Source of the DNA: Thermoplasmata archaeon
Lineage (GTDB): Archaea; Thermoplasmatota; Thermoplasmata; Lutacidiplasmatales; UBA184
Length of the DNA stretch: 64,000 nucleotides
Assembly: GCA_035622275.1 (NCBI GenBank)
Contig: DASPVQ010000019.1
Location: 1-64,000, forward strand
Reading direction: 5' to 3'
Position numbers and translations under genes: made by a program. This document shows, one piece after another, positions 36,721-45,688 of the stretch (within the stretch, counting starts at the first letter, position 1; each line of letters opens with the position of its first letter). The notes below the pieces were generated by a model. It did not search any database. It was not told the DNA's origin and saw only the letters and a list, made by a program, of their open reading frames with translations.

Positions 36721-36732
36721 GGCGAGCTCCGG

Positions 36733-38280
36733 CTACGGCTCGCGGACAAACCGCTCGATCGCGCGAGCGACCCCGGCGATCTTGGCCGGATCCGCGCTCT
36801 CCTCCGCCTCGTGGATGTGGGACTCCGGCTCCATGCAACCGAAGACGAGGGCCGGCAGCGGCCGGCCGCGGGGCGTGAGCAGCCCGCGCAGTGCACTGGC
36901 ATCCGTGCCGCCGTACTCGCCGCGAACCCCGTGGACGCCAAAGATCTCCGCCAGGATCGCCTCGAGCTTGATCGCGTTCGGGTCGTCGGGCGCCAACGCG
37001 TATCCGGCACGGCTCCGGGAGGCCGGAGCGTCGATGCGCGCGGTCGGCGCGTGAACCTTCGCCCAGGACCGGACGAACTCGAGGGCGGCGGGCAGCCCGC
37101 TCTCGAGCTCCATCTCGGGGGGGAGTCGCAGGTCCACGACGAACGTCGCCCGACCGGTCGCCCGGCCGTCCAGCCAGGCCCGGTCGATCGCGGCGCGCAG
37201 CAGCGTCAGCACGATCGGCACCGGGTTGTGCGCCCGATGCGGGTAGCCGCCGTGGCCGGACTCGCCGACCAGCTGCAGTGCGTGGGCGCCCGGCGGGATC
37301 GCGAGCGCGGTCGCGCCGGCGGGCTCGAGGCGGTACGGCGGCGGCACGAGCGGCCCGAGGCGGTCGCGCAGGATCGCGATCTCCTCTTCGGGCCCGGAGA
37401 GCGCGAGCGTGACCGCGCGGGCGATCTGGTTCGCCGCGTCGTTCTCGGCGTGGGCGGCAAGGAGGCGGATGTGGCCGGGATCCGGCGCCACGCCGGTCAG
37501 ATCGAAACGGGTCACGGTCGCCCGGCCGGTGAGGACCGGCTCGGGCGCGTGACGGTCGGGCCAGTCGGGCGAGGCGTAGACCGACTTCCAGGTCCGCGCG
37601 AGCTCGTGCAGCCCCACGAGCGTGGCGCCGAACGCGACCGCGTCCCGAAGCGGTACCGCGTCGGAGAAGCTGCCGTCGAGCACGGCGATCCCGCTCGAGC
37701 CCGCGATGGTTTCCGGGCTCCCGTCCGGGATCAGCGCGACGTCCCCCGAGACGATGCGTTCCGGGTCGTCCGCTGCGAGGAGGTGGTCGTGCTCGCGCAG
37801 GGCGTCGATGCCGCCCGTGCCTCCTGTCTCCTCGTCGCAGCAGGCGAGCAGGCGCACGTTCCGGGGCGACGGCGCGCCGCCCTCTGCGAGTCGCTTCATT
37901 GCCAGCAGCGACGCGACCACGCCGCTCCCGAGGTCGTCGGCCGCCCCGCGCCCGTAGAGGCGCCCGTCGGCACGGTAGGTCAGCGTGTGCGGCGGGCTCT
38001 TCCAGCGCGCCAGCTGTTCGGCTGGCACCGGCACCACGTCGAAGTGCGCCAGCACCAGCACGCGCTCCTGCGCGCCGACGTCGAGGTCGACGATCACGTT
38101 CGGCCGCGGGATCCCGTGGAGGTCGGTCCGGCCGTCGCCGGCGGTCAGCGCGTCGAACACGCGCGTCGCGAGGCCCAGCGAGCGGGCCGCCCGAACGATC
38201 ACGTCGGCCGTCCGTAGGTAGTTCGGCTTCTCCCAGCGCTGGCGCGGCGCGTCCTCCACGTTGGTCGGGGCGCTCGCCAC
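36733..38280 (-). CDS. M20-family metallopeptidase/deacylase
   Basis: 515 residues from a GTG at 38280. Metal ligands are visible in L-A-H-F-D-V-V-P (His/Asp), G-R-G-A-A-D-D-L-G-S-G (bridging Asp), C-D-E-E-T-G-G-T-G-G (catalytic Glu pair), I-P-D-G-S-P-E and the C-terminal H-I-H-E-A-E-E-S. A dimerisation domain fills the middle. Substrate could be a dipeptide or an N-acyl amino acid. The reading frame is open and coding-like for 30 codons upstream of the GTG but holds no ATG, GTG or TTG there until the TAG that ends the preceding gene in the same frame; see findings. Confidence 0.88.
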   Translation of the reverse strand: MASAPTNVEDAPRQRWEKPNYLRTADVIVRAARSLGLATRVFDALTAGDGRTDLHGIPRPNVIVDLDVGAQERVLVLAHFDVVPVPAEQLARWKSPPHTLTYRADGRLYGRGAADDLGSGVVASLLAMKRLAEGGAPSPRNVRLLACCDEETGGTGGIDALREHDHLLAADDPERIVSGDVALIPDGSPETIAGSSGIAVLDGSFSDAVPLRDAVAFGATLVGLHELARTWKSVYASPDWPDRHAPEPVLTGRATVTRFDLTGVAPDPGHIRLLAAHAENDAANQIARAVTLALSGPEEEIAILRDRLGPLVPPPYRLEPAGATALAIPPGAHALQLVGESGHGGYPHRAHNPVPIVLTLLRAAIDRAWLDGRATGRATFVVDLRLPPEMELESGLPAALEFVRSWAKVHAPTARIDAPASRSRAGYALAPDDPNAIKLEAILAEIFGVHGVRGEYGGTDASALRGLLTPRGRPLPALVFGCMEPESHIHEAEESADPAKIAGVARAIERFVREP

Positions 38281-38370
38281 GAGCTGCGCGAGCAGCCGCA
38301 GCGAGGCGTCGTCGCCGAGCGCGCGCGCGGCCCCGACGAGCTCCGGCTCCGCCGACGCGACGACCGCCCC

Positions 38371-40197
38371 CTACCGCAACGCGAACGTGACGACGAGCGA
38401 GCTCGTGAGCAGCAGCAGGAACGTCGCGACCGACATGTTGGTGAACATCGACAGGGTGTCGCCCAGCGAGGTCAAAAGCCGAGCGGTGAACCCTGCCCCG
38501 AGGACCTTGACCCCCGGGACGTCGCGCTCGGCGAAGCGCAGGTCGGCCGGCGCGAGATCCCGCACGGCCCGCTGCATGAGGGCGACCGCATCGCGGCACA
38601 GGGCCTCGAGCGGGCGGCGCTCGCCGACGGGATTGAGGCCCCCATCGACCTCGTGCACCACGTGGTTGTCGGTCGTGCACACCTCGGCGACGTCGACCAC
38701 GGACTCGAGCGCTCGCACGATCGGGTCGCGCATGCCGACCAGGAGGTTGTTGCCATCGATCAGGACGTAGCCGGTCGTGCGGCCGGCCGCCCGGATCGCG
38801 AGCGCGGCGATGCCCTGAGGCCCGATCCCGTCGCGCGCGGTCTCGTATGCACGGGAGACGGCGACCCCGACCTCGATCGGGCCGTCGTGCGCGGCGGCGC
38901 GCGCCGCCTCCACGGCCGCGCGCGCGTCCTGGACGAGTTTTTCGGCGGCGCTCGTCCCGTACGTGATGTCGCCGTGGCCCTCGACGTAGGAGTTGTGCGC
39001 GTCGACGAGGGCGAGTCGGGGCCCTCCGCTGCGGGGGCCGACCTCCCGCTCGATCCGGTCCGCGACGCTGAAGGCGATGTCATCGGTGGGCGCCGGTGCC
39101 TGCGAGAGGACGACCAGGGCGCAGTCGCCCAGCCACTGCGCCCGCGCAAAGCTGCCGGAGTACGGGCGGACAAGCTCGCTCGCGCGGCCCGGCAGCACCG
39201 GGCCGGGCGAGGCGAGCGCCTCGCGGGCGGCGGAGGCCAGCTTCTCGACGTCCGCCCCGGTCGGAAGGTCGAGGTCGTGGTCCGACGGGGTGTGGGGCAC
39301 GAGCACCGTGCCCGCCGATGGCCCGAGCGCCTCCGCGAGCTTGCGCGGCAGGTCGCTCGCCCCGAGCGCCGCGAACGGGCCGGGGTGGGCCGTCGGGAGG
39401 GCGAGCGTGACGGGGCCGTGCTCGCCTCGCGCCACGGAGACGATCGTGACGCGCAGATCGCTCGGCAGCGAGAACTTCTCGAAGAACGCTTCGAGCGCGC
39501 GGGTCGAGGCCGGGTCGCGCAGCCCGACGTGGTCGAGCATCGGCCGGATGAGCGAGATCCCCGACGTCTGGAACTCCCGCCGCATCGGCCGGTCAGCGGC
39601 CCTCAGGAGGACGACGCCGCAGGCAAACCCGAGGAGGACGTAGGCGATCGCCGCGATCCCCACCGCGAGCGTCGGCGGCATCATGACGAAGAGGCCCGCG
39701 ATCGACAGGACCGGCTGGAGGAGGGCGGGCGGCAGCGAGCGCGCGTGGCTGGGCCGCGAGATCCCGAAGAGGCTGATCTCGCGCAGAAAGATCGCCGGAC
39801 CGGCGAGGAAGGCCCCCAGATACAGCACGCCCGGCGTCTGGGTCGGCCACGCGAAGAGCGCGCCGCGCCAGATCGCGGCGAGCGGCAGCTGGATCAACAG
39901 GACCGTCAGGGCGAGGAAGATCGCGCGCCGCGTCTCAAAGCGGCCGGCGAGGGCGTTCGCGAGCGGGCCGGTGGCGAGTCCCGCGATCAGCGCCGGGGCC
40001 GCGAACACGAGAAGGAAGCCCTCCGAGAACGGCACGAGGGCCGTCCCCCAGAGGACGAGCGCGAGCAACGCGCTCAGCGCGACGATCCCGGCGAGCGCGA
40101 CCGGAGGGCTCGGCGCCCGGAAGAGCATCGAGGTCCGCCGGGGGCCGCTCCCCGGGCCGGTCGGCGGAGCGCTGATCTCAGCGCTCACGCGCCGCAC
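38371..40197 (-). CDS. DUF2070 membrane protein
   Basis: 608 residues. Six or seven membrane segments (to about residue 200), a large soluble domain and a final membrane helix. Family motifs: T-A-H-P-G-P-F-A-A-L-G-A-S-D-L-P, L-V-D-A-H-N-S-Y, Y-G-T-S-A-A-E-K-L and C-T-T-D-N-H-V-V-H. These His/Asp-rich motifs look like a metal-dependent hydrolase centre. DUF2070 is archaeal and its biochemical role is not established; placing in a lipid-synthesis operon suggests an envelope or lipid function. GTG start overlaps the GGGP synthase end by 20 nt. Confidence 0.9.
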   Translation of the reverse strand: MRRVSAEISAPPTGPGSGPRRTSMLFRAPSPPVALAGIVALSALLALVLWGTALVPFSEGFLLVFAAPALIAGLATGPLANALAGRFETRRAIFLALTVLLIQLPLAAIWRGALFAWPTQTPGVLYLGAFLAGPAIFLREISLFGISRPSHARSLPPALLQPVLSIAGLFVMMPPTLAVGIAAIAYVLLGFACGVVLLRAADRPMRREFQTSGISLIRPMLDHVGLRDPASTRALEAFFEKFSLPSDLRVTIVSVARGEHGPVTLALPTAHPGPFAALGASDLPRKLAEALGPSAGTVLVPHTPSDHDLDLPTGADVEKLASAAREALASPGPVLPGRASELVRPYSGSFARAQWLGDCALVVLSQAPAPTDDIAFSVADRIEREVGPRSGGPRLALVDAHNSYVEGHGDITYGTSAAEKLVQDARAAVEAARAAAHDGPIEVGVAVSRAYETARDGIGPQGIAALAIRAAGRTTGYVLIDGNNLLVGMRDPIVRALESVVDVAEVCTTDNHVVHEVDGGLNPVGERRPLEALCRDAVALMQRAVRDLAPADLRFAERDVPGVKVLGAGFTARLLTSLGDTLSMFTNMSVATFLLLLTSSLVVTFALR

Positions 40198-40945
40198 GCA
40201 CCTCCTGCAGGATTCCCCGGAAGCCGGCCCCCAGGCCCTGCTCTTCGGTGATCGTGCCGGTCACGAGGATCTGCGCGCCCGCCTCAAGGAGGGTCCGCGC
40301 ATCGGGCCCCGAGCGAATTCCGCCACCGACGATCAGTGGGATGGCGAGGACCCCGTGCGCCGCGCGGACAATCGGTGCCGGCACCGGCGCCGGCGCGCCC
40401 GAGCCGGCCTCGAGGTAGACGAACCGCATTCCCAGCATCTCGGCCGCGAGCGCGTAGCCGGCCGCCGCGTCCGGGTCGTCGCGCGGCACCGGGTCGACCT
40501 GGCCGACCTCGCCGACCCGCATGCCGGGTGCGATCACGAGGTAGCCGAGCGGGATCGCCTCGAGGTGCATCGCCCGGATCGCCCGGGCCGCCCGGGCGTG
40601 CGCCCGGATCACGAGTTCGAGACTCCGCGAGTTGAGAAGGCTCATGAACAGAACCGCGTCGGCCTGCGGCGTCAGCGAACTGGGCCCCTCCGGAAAGATG
40701 ATCACCGGCACCTGAGCGGCCGCCTTGATCGCGCGGGCGGCCTCGCCCATGACGTCCGGAGAGATCCCGGTCGAGCCCCCGAGCAGGATCGCGTCGCTCC
40801 CGAGCTCGACCGCGCCCCGCGCGATCGCGGCCGCCCGATCGCCCGGCGACTTGTCCGGATCGATCAGCGTGAGGTGGAGCGGGCCGCGTCGGAGGTGTTC
40901 GGCGAGGTAGCCCTCGACCCGGCCCGGCGGCGGAGCGACGGTCAC
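40178..40945 (-). CDS. Geranylgeranylglyceryl phosphate synthase
   Basis: 255 residues, TIM barrel. Makes the first ether bond of archaeal lipids from sn-glycerol 1-phosphate and geranylgeranyl diphosphate. Motifs: L-T-L-I-D-P-D-K-S, A-I-L-L-G-G-S-T-G-I, F-P-E-G-P-S-S-L, F-V-Y-L-E-A-G-S-G-A and the phosphate loop I-V-G-G-G-I-R-S. GTG overlaps the UbiA-type gene's stop; the next enzyme of the pathway is that same neighbour. Confidence 0.95.
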   Translation of the reverse strand: MTVAPPPGRVEGYLAEHLRRGPLHLTLIDPDKSPGDRAAAIARGAVELGSDAILLGGSTGISPDVMGEAARAIKAAAQVPVIIFPEGPSSLTPQADAVLFMSLLNSRSLELVIRAHARAARAIRAMHLEAIPLGYLVIAPGMRVGEVGQVDPVPRDDPDAAAGYALAAEMLGMRFVYLEAGSGAPAPVPAPIVRAAHGVLAIPLIVGGGIRSGPDARTLLEAGAQILVTGTITEEQGLGAGFRGILQEVRAARER

Positions 40946-41790
40946 CGGAACGCCACCGCCAGGAACGCCAGCAGCGCGATGGTCATCGCGACCTTGCTCA
41001 TCGTCTGCTCCCAGTGCAGCCGGTTCGGCAGGTAGGCGATCGAGATCCCGAAGACCCCGTCCGCGGCGAGCACCAGCGCGAGGTACATAATCCCCGCGAG
41101 CGACGCCGGCGGGAGGAACCAGACCAGCGGTACGAAGCTCAGCGCCACGGCCGCGACCACGGCGCCCCGGGCGACGCCCGAGGCGATCGGGACCCCGTGG
41201 GTCTTGGGCAGGGTCCGCCGGTCGACGTCGCCCCGGACGTCCTCGAGGTCCTTGATCACCTCCCGACTCAGCGTCGCCAGGAACGCCATGAGGGCGAACG
41301 GTACGAGGAGGAGTGCGTCACCGGCGGCCGCACCGCCGTACAGGAACACGAGACCGGTCAGTGCCGCGACGGCCGCGTTTCCCGATAGCCCGAGCGCCTT
41401 GAGCGAGTACTCGTACGACAGTATCAGCGCGAGGGCCGCCGCCAGGATCACGCCGAGCAGCGGGTAGACCAGAATCACCGGTATCGCGAGCTCGATCCCA
41501 CCGACGAACAGACCGATGGTCAACATCCGCGCGCTCCCGACGGACACCGCGCCGGTGACCAGCGGCCGCGACGGGTGGTTCACCCGGTCCCCCTCGATGT
41601 CGTCGAGGTCGTTGAGTACGTTCCCGCCCGCGGTGACCAGCGCCGTCGAGCCGGCCGCGAGGAGCAGGTATAGCCAGAAGCTCGGCGGCACCCCGATCCC
41701 GGCCCCTCGGGCGGCGAGGCCCCCGACGATCGTTCCGACGAACGAAACGGCCAGGTTCCCGGCCCGCACCAGCCGCAGGGCAGGGTGCAT
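40942..41790 (-). CDS. Digeranylgeranylglyceryl phosphate synthase (UbiA family)
   Basis: 282 residues, about eight membrane helices. Adds the second geranylgeranyl chain. The two aspartate-rich sites are N-V-L-N-D-L-D-D-I-E-G-D and K-D-L-E-D-V-R-G-D. A TATA box at 41813-41821 gives a leaderless ATG at 41790. First gene of the operon UbiA-GGGPS-DUF2070-M20-carS-pyrE-endA. Confidence 0.94.
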   Translation of the reverse strand: MHPALRLVRAGNLAVSFVGTIVGGLAARGAGIGVPPSFWLYLLLAAGSTALVTAGGNVLNDLDDIEGDRVNHPSRPLVTGAVSVGSARMLTIGLFVGGIELAIPVILVYPLLGVILAAALALILSYEYSLKALGLSGNAAVAALTGLVFLYGGAAAGDALLLVPFALMAFLATLSREVIKDLEDVRGDVDRRTLPKTHGVPIASGVARGAVVAAVALSFVPLVWFLPPASLAGIMYLALVLAADGVFGISIAYLPNRLHWEQTMSKVAMTIALLAFLAVAFR

Positions 41791-41812
41791 GTCGGCCGAT
41801 GGCGGGAGCGCT

Positions 41813-41821
41813 CGCTTAACC
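41813..41821 (-). promoter_or_regulatory. TATA box, ether-lipid operon
   Basis: Minus-strand GGTTAAGCG centred 27 nt before the ATG at 41790. Confidence 0.65.
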
Positions 41822-41874
41822 GTTGTGCTGGAGGCGGGCGCGGTTCGGCGCGCTCACCGCGGTTTCGGCGGCGA

Positions 41875-41882
41875 GTTATATG
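41875..41882 (+). promoter_or_regulatory. TATA box, M16 peptidase pair
   Basis: GTTATATG centred about 27 nt before the ATG at 41906; it decides that start over longer in-frame options. Confidence 0.75.
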
Positions 41883-41905
41883 GGCGGCCGCCTGAGGAGC
41901 GACGG

Positions 41906-43225
41906 ATGGTCCGTCGAGTCACCGCCCGGCCGCCGCTGCGTCGGTTCCGGCTCCGCAACGGACTCCACGTCGTGCTCGCGCCGCAGCCGGCGAGCCCCAC
42001 CGCGAGCGTCTGGGTGTGGTACCGGGTCGGGTCGAAGAACGAGTGGCCAGGAGTCACCGGTGCCTCGCACTGGATCGAGCACATGGTCTTCGAAGGGTCG
42101 CCCCGCTACGGCAAGGGCGAGATGGACCGCGCGATCGTTCGGGTCGGCGGCAGCCTCAACGCCTTTACCGACACTGACTACACGGTCTACTTCTCGACCG
42201 TGCCCCGCGAGCACCTCGCGGTGCCGCTCGACATCGAGTCCGACCGTATGACGCGCGCGCTCCTCCTGGACGGCGAGGTCGAGCGCGAGCGGACCATCAT
42301 CCACTCGGAGCGGGAGGGCAACGAGAACTGGCCGGAGTTCCGCGTGGAGGAGGAGCTGCTGCAGCTCGGATTCCGCGTACACCCGTACCGCTGGGACGCG
42401 CTCGGCTCGCGCGCGGACATCGAGCGGCTGACGCCGCAAGAGCTGCGGGACTACTATCATCGCTTCTACGGGCCTCGCAACGCCGTGCTCGTGGTCGCCG
42501 GGGGCTTCGCACCCGTCGCGGCCGAGCGCACGATCCGCGGGCGGTTCTCGCGGCTCGCGTCCGCCGGTGACGACGTCACGGTCCACGTCCGCGAGCCCGA
42601 GCCTCACGGGGAGCGTCGGGCCGAACTCGGCGGGCCCGGAACGACGCCGTACCTTCAGGTCGCCTGGCGGGGGCCGGCCCTTCGCGATCCCGGGACCCCC
42701 TCCACCCTCGTGCTCGACGCCGTGCTGGGCGGTGCGGTCCCGCTCTTCGCTCCAGGGTTCCGCTCGCGGGGCCCCGGCGAGCACCCGAGCTCGCGACTCC
42801 ACCGAGCCCTCATCGATCCCGGGCTCGCGGTCCGGGCAGGAACCTCCTGGCAACCTCGGGAGTACCCGAGCTTGTTCGGAATCTACGCGTTAGCGGCCCC
42901 GGGGACAAGGCTCGACCGACTCGAGGAACGCATCGACTCGGTGGTCGCGGGGCTCTGCCGCGCCGGACCGACACCCACCGAGATCGAGGATGTTCGCGCC
43001 CGGATCCGGCGCGGCGCCGCGCTCGTCTACGAAGGAGCGTCCCACACGGGATACCGCCTGGGGTACTTCGCGACGGTCGCCCGCCCCGAGTACGAGGACG
43101 AGCTCCTGCGCGCGCTGCTTCGGGTGCGGGCCGCCGACGTCCGGGAACGCGCGCGCGCGCTGTTCCGCAACGACGCGCGGCTCGTGGTTCGCTACACTCC
43201 CACGGACGGCGGGGTCGATGGGTAG
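41906..43225 (+). CDS. M16-family zinc peptidase, active subunit
   Basis: 439 residues. The inverted zinc motif H-x2-E-H is present as His55-Trp-Ile-Glu58-His59, with the downstream E-R-E-R-T-I-I-H-S-E. Single-repeat M16B protein, comparable to the beta-type subunit of the mitochondrial processing peptidase and to bacterial PqqF/YmxG. It overlaps the next M16 gene by eight nt, and the two probably form an active/inactive heterodimer that digests short peptides. Confidence 0.92.
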   Translation: MVRRVTARPPLRRFRLRNGLHVVLAPQPASPTASVWVWYRVGSKNEWPGVTGASHWIEHMVFEGSPRYGKGEMDRAIVRVGGSLNAFTDTDYTVYFSTVPREHLAVPLDIESDRMTRALLLDGEVERERTIIHSEREGNENWPEFRVEEELLQLGFRVHPYRWDALGSRADIERLTPQELRDYYHRFYGPRNAVLVVAGGFAPVAAERTIRGRFSRLASAGDDVTVHVREPEPHGERRAELGGPGTTPYLQVAWRGPALRDPGTPSTLVLDAVLGGAVPLFAPGFRSRGPGEHPSSRLHRALIDPGLAVRAGTSWQPREYPSLFGIYALAAPGTRLDRLEERIDSVVAGLCRAGPTPTEIEDVRARIRRGAALVYEGASHTGYRLGYFATVARPEYEDELLRALLRVRAADVRERARALFRNDARLVVRYTPTDGGVDG

Positions 43226-44489
43226 TCCGCTCGATCCCCTCCGGCTCGAGTACTCGAACGCGCTACCGCCCCTGCAGCTGGTCCGTCAGCTCGCACCGGC
43301 CGGAGCGGCCACGTTCGCCGCGACCTTCGTCGGTCCGGCCGGCTGGGCGCGGGACCCCGAGCGCCGGGAGGGGACCGCGCGCCTGGTCGCCCAACTGCTG
43401 CCGACGGCGGCGGGGACCCTGCGGCGCGTCGCGCTGGCGCGGCGGCTCGATCGAATCGGCGCGACGCTCACGAGTCGGTCGAGCCCGGAGTCCGGCGAGG
43501 TCACGGTCTGGGGCTCGGAGGCCGACCGCAAGAAGCTCCTCGGACTGCTCGCCGAGGCGGTCCTGCGGCCACGGTTCGATCCGGACGACATCGAGCGGAT
43601 CCGGCGCTCGCTGTCGGAACGCCAGCTGCGCGAGCTCCGCCAGCCGGCCGGCCGGGCGGATCGCGAGCTGCTCGCTGCGGTGTTTCCGCGCGCCCATCCG
43701 TACCGCTCGACCGGCCTCGGGACCCGGGCGTCGCTCGACCGCATCTCCCGCAGCGATCTGATCCGGTTCCACCGGCGCCACTACGTCGCCGACGGCGGCC
43801 TGCTCGTCGTGACGACCGGCTCCCGAAGCGACCGTGTCGAGCGCGACGCACGTCGCGTGTTCCGCGGGCTTTCCGATCGAGGCCCGGACCCGCTCGTGGT
43901 GCCGGCCCTTCCGCGACGTGCGCCGCGGAACGTCCGGGTCCACCTGCCCGGCCGCGCCCAGGTCGAGGTGCGCGTCGGCGGCCCCTCGATCACGCAGGAC
44001 TCCCCGCGCTACCCCGCCGCCTACCTGGCGAACCAGCTGCTTGGCGGGCGACCGCTCCTCAACCGCCTCTTCCAGCGAGTGCGCGAGCGCGGGGGGCTCG
44101 CCTACGGCACGTCGAGCCACCTGGAGACGATGCGCTGGGGCGGGTTCTGGACCGCGTCGGCCGGCACCGGACCCGAACGCTGGCCGACGGTCGTTCGGAT
44201 GCTCGAGCGCGAGATCGACCGCGTCCGTGACCGGCCGGTGCCGGGCCCGGAGCTCGACGTCATTCGGGAGAGCGCGATCGGCGAGATCCCGCTCTCGCTC
44301 GAAGAGACGTCCGACGCGCACGAACTCGCGGTCGATGCGGCCTATCACGGGATGCCGGCCGACTTCTGGCTGACCTGGCCGGCGCGCCTGCGCGCCGTCC
44401 GACCCCGGGAGGTGCGGGAGGCGGCCGAGCTCGCGTTCGACCGGAACGCCTCGGCGACCGTCGTCGCGGGGCCGCTCCGACGCGCCTAG
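43218..44489 (+). CDS. M16-family protein, non-catalytic partner
   Basis: 423 residues. The place of the zinc motif reads E-G-T-A-R-L-V-A-Q-L, without H-x2-E-H, so it should not bind zinc. The R/Y pair that closes the active site of the partner is kept in R-E-R-G-G-L-A-Y-G-T-S. This is the alpha-subunit pattern of M16 heterodimers. ATG 43218 lies within the end of the active subunit gene. Confidence 0.9.
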   Translation: MGSPLDPLRLEYSNALPPLQLVRQLAPAGAATFAATFVGPAGWARDPERREGTARLVAQLLPTAAGTLRRVALARRLDRIGATLTSRSSPESGEVTVWGSEADRKKLLGLLAEAVLRPRFDPDDIERIRRSLSERQLRELRQPAGRADRELLAAVFPRAHPYRSTGLGTRASLDRISRSDLIRFHRRHYVADGGLLVVTTGSRSDRVERDARRVFRGLSDRGPDPLVVPALPRRAPRNVRVHLPGRAQVEVRVGGPSITQDSPRYPAAYLANQLLGGRPLLNRLFQRVRERGGLAYGTSSHLETMRWGGFWTASAGTGPERWPTVVRMLEREIDRVRDRPVPGPELDVIRESAIGEIPLSLEETSDAHELAVDAAYHGMPADFWLTWPARLRAVRPREVREAAELAFDRNASATVVAGPLRRA

Positions 44490-44518
44490 ACCGCGCGCGC
44501 TGCCGCTCCACCAATACA

Positions 44519-44528
44519 CACTTATACG
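44519..44528 (+). promoter_or_regulatory. TATA box, small RHH-like gene
   Basis: CACTTATACG centred about 25 nt before the ATG at 44549, supporting the leaderless start. Confidence 0.75.
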
Positions 44529-44548
44529 TCTAGTTCATCCCGAGGCGC

Positions 44549-44806
44549 ATGCGGCCCCAGGCCCGACCGGAGCCCTCGAACCAGGGGATGCTCCGAAAGA
44601 ACATCACCATCACGCCCGAGGAAGAGGAGTTCCTCCGGCGGCACCCGGAGATCAATCAGAGCGCGCTCTTCCGCCAGATCGTGGAGAGCCTGATGCTCGC
44701 GGAGCGCAGTCCGTCGGTCGCGTCGACCCAGCAGGTTCGCCTCGGCAAGGCGGTCTACCGATCCGGCGCGATCATGTTCCAGAAGCCGGTCGAGAAGCGG
44801 CCGTAG
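44549..44806 (+). CDS. Small ribbon-helix-helix-like protein
   Basis: 85 residues. The segment I-T-I-T-P-E-E-E-E-F-L-R-R-H-P-E-I-N followed by Q-S-A-L-F-R-Q-I-V-E resembles a CopG/MetJ-type ribbon-helix-helix with one strand and two helices, so a small DNA-binding regulator is likely. It has its own TATA box. Its last 35 nt overlap the 3' end of the convergent dtdA gene. No toxin partner is seen nearby. Target unknown. Confidence 0.6.
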   Translation: MRPQARPEPSNQGMLRKNITITPEEEEFLRRHPEINQSALFRQIVESLMLAERSPSVASTQQVRLGKAVYRSGAIMFQKPVEKRP

Positions 44807-45632
44807 GCGCGCCCCGCGCGTCGCGGAGCGGCGCCTCCCCGTCCCGGAGCCTCCGGGCGAGACCCTGGAGCGCGGGGTGGCTCGCGTCCTCCGCCCGCGC
44901 GTAGAGGATCCCGTCGGCTCCCGGCGTGCGGTCCCAGGCGCTGCGTGCGGTCGCGGCATCGAGCTCGGCGAGCGCGTGGCGCGAGAGCAGGTGGCCGAAC
45001 GCCCAGCGACGCTTCGTCGTGAGCTCCGTGAAGTGGGGAGCGTAGTGACCCCCGCCGACCCCGAGCGCGATCCGGTCGCCCGGCGCGGGCTCGAGGGCGG
45101 GCAGGACGTCCGCGAGGAGGCGGACGGCCGCGGCGGGGGGTGATTCGCTCTCCCCGTAGCCGATCTCGACGAAGAACGCGGGCAGGGCCAGCTCCGGCCC
45201 GTGGTGCGTCGCCTCGAACGTCACGGGAAGGCCGACCCTCCCGGCACCCTCCTGGAGGCGGCGCAGCGCGTCGGCCATCCGCGCCGGATCGGTGGGATCG
45301 AGCGTGCGGGGGCGTCCTCCGACCTCCGCGGTCGGACCCGGATTGCCCAGCGGATGCACGGTCAGCGACGGGACCCCCTTCTCGCTGCGATGGATCGAGG
45401 GGAAGACGAGGGTGGGCCGATCGGCGAGCAGATCGGGGGGCAGCCGGGCATCGAGTCGTTCGTCGTGGACGTGGGGACCCGGCCGCCGCAGCATCGAGAT
45501 CCGGGGGCGGAGCGCGCGGACCGGGGTCCCGTCGACGAAGGCGCCGGTTGCGGCGGGGGTCCCCCAGCGGCCGACGACGCGAGCGGCGACGGGATCGGAC
45601 TCGGCGACCACAAGGAGGACCTCGGTCGTCAC
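44772..45632 (-). CDS. dtdA: D-aminoacyl-tRNA deacylase (archaeal DtdA type)
   Basis: 286 residues from a GTG at 45632. Removes D-amino acids from tRNA. Family motifs: F-P-S-I-H-R-S-E-K-G-V-P-S-L-T-V-H, L-G-N-P-G-P, F-E-A-T-H-H-G-P and G-V-G-G-G-H-Y-A-P-H-F-T-E, whose histidines are thought to form the metal/catalytic site. The frame is open further upstream, but that part is the anti-sense of the Kelch gene region and is not family-like. The 3' end overlaps the RHH-like gene by 35 nt. Confidence 0.93.
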   Translation of the reverse strand: MTTEVLLVVAESDPVAARVVGRWGTPAATGAFVDGTPVRALRPRISMLRRPGPHVHDERLDARLPPDLLADRPTLVFPSIHRSEKGVPSLTVHPLGNPGPTAEVGGRPRTLDPTDPARMADALRRLQEGAGRVGLPVTFEATHHGPELALPAFFVEIGYGESESPPAAAVRLLADVLPALEPAPGDRIALGVGGGHYAPHFTELTTKRRWAFGHLLSRHALAELDAATARSAWDRTPGADGILYARAEDASHPALQGLARRLRDGEAPLRDARGAPTAASRPASGT

Positions 45633-45688
45633 GGGGGGCCCTCGGCGTGCGGGCTCTTGAGAGCTCCGCGAGGGCCCCGGGGAGCGGA

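Noticed and set aside
38371-38373. TAG read as pyrrolysine joining DUF2070 and M20
   Set aside because: TAG ends other genes in this window normally (trpF, trpB, trpA), and no Pyl gene is visible; listed only as one explanation.
35594-38680. 1,028-residue minus-strand frame
   Set aside because: Only its last 183 codons (pyrE) are real; the rest is out of frame with the carS and M20 genes it covers.
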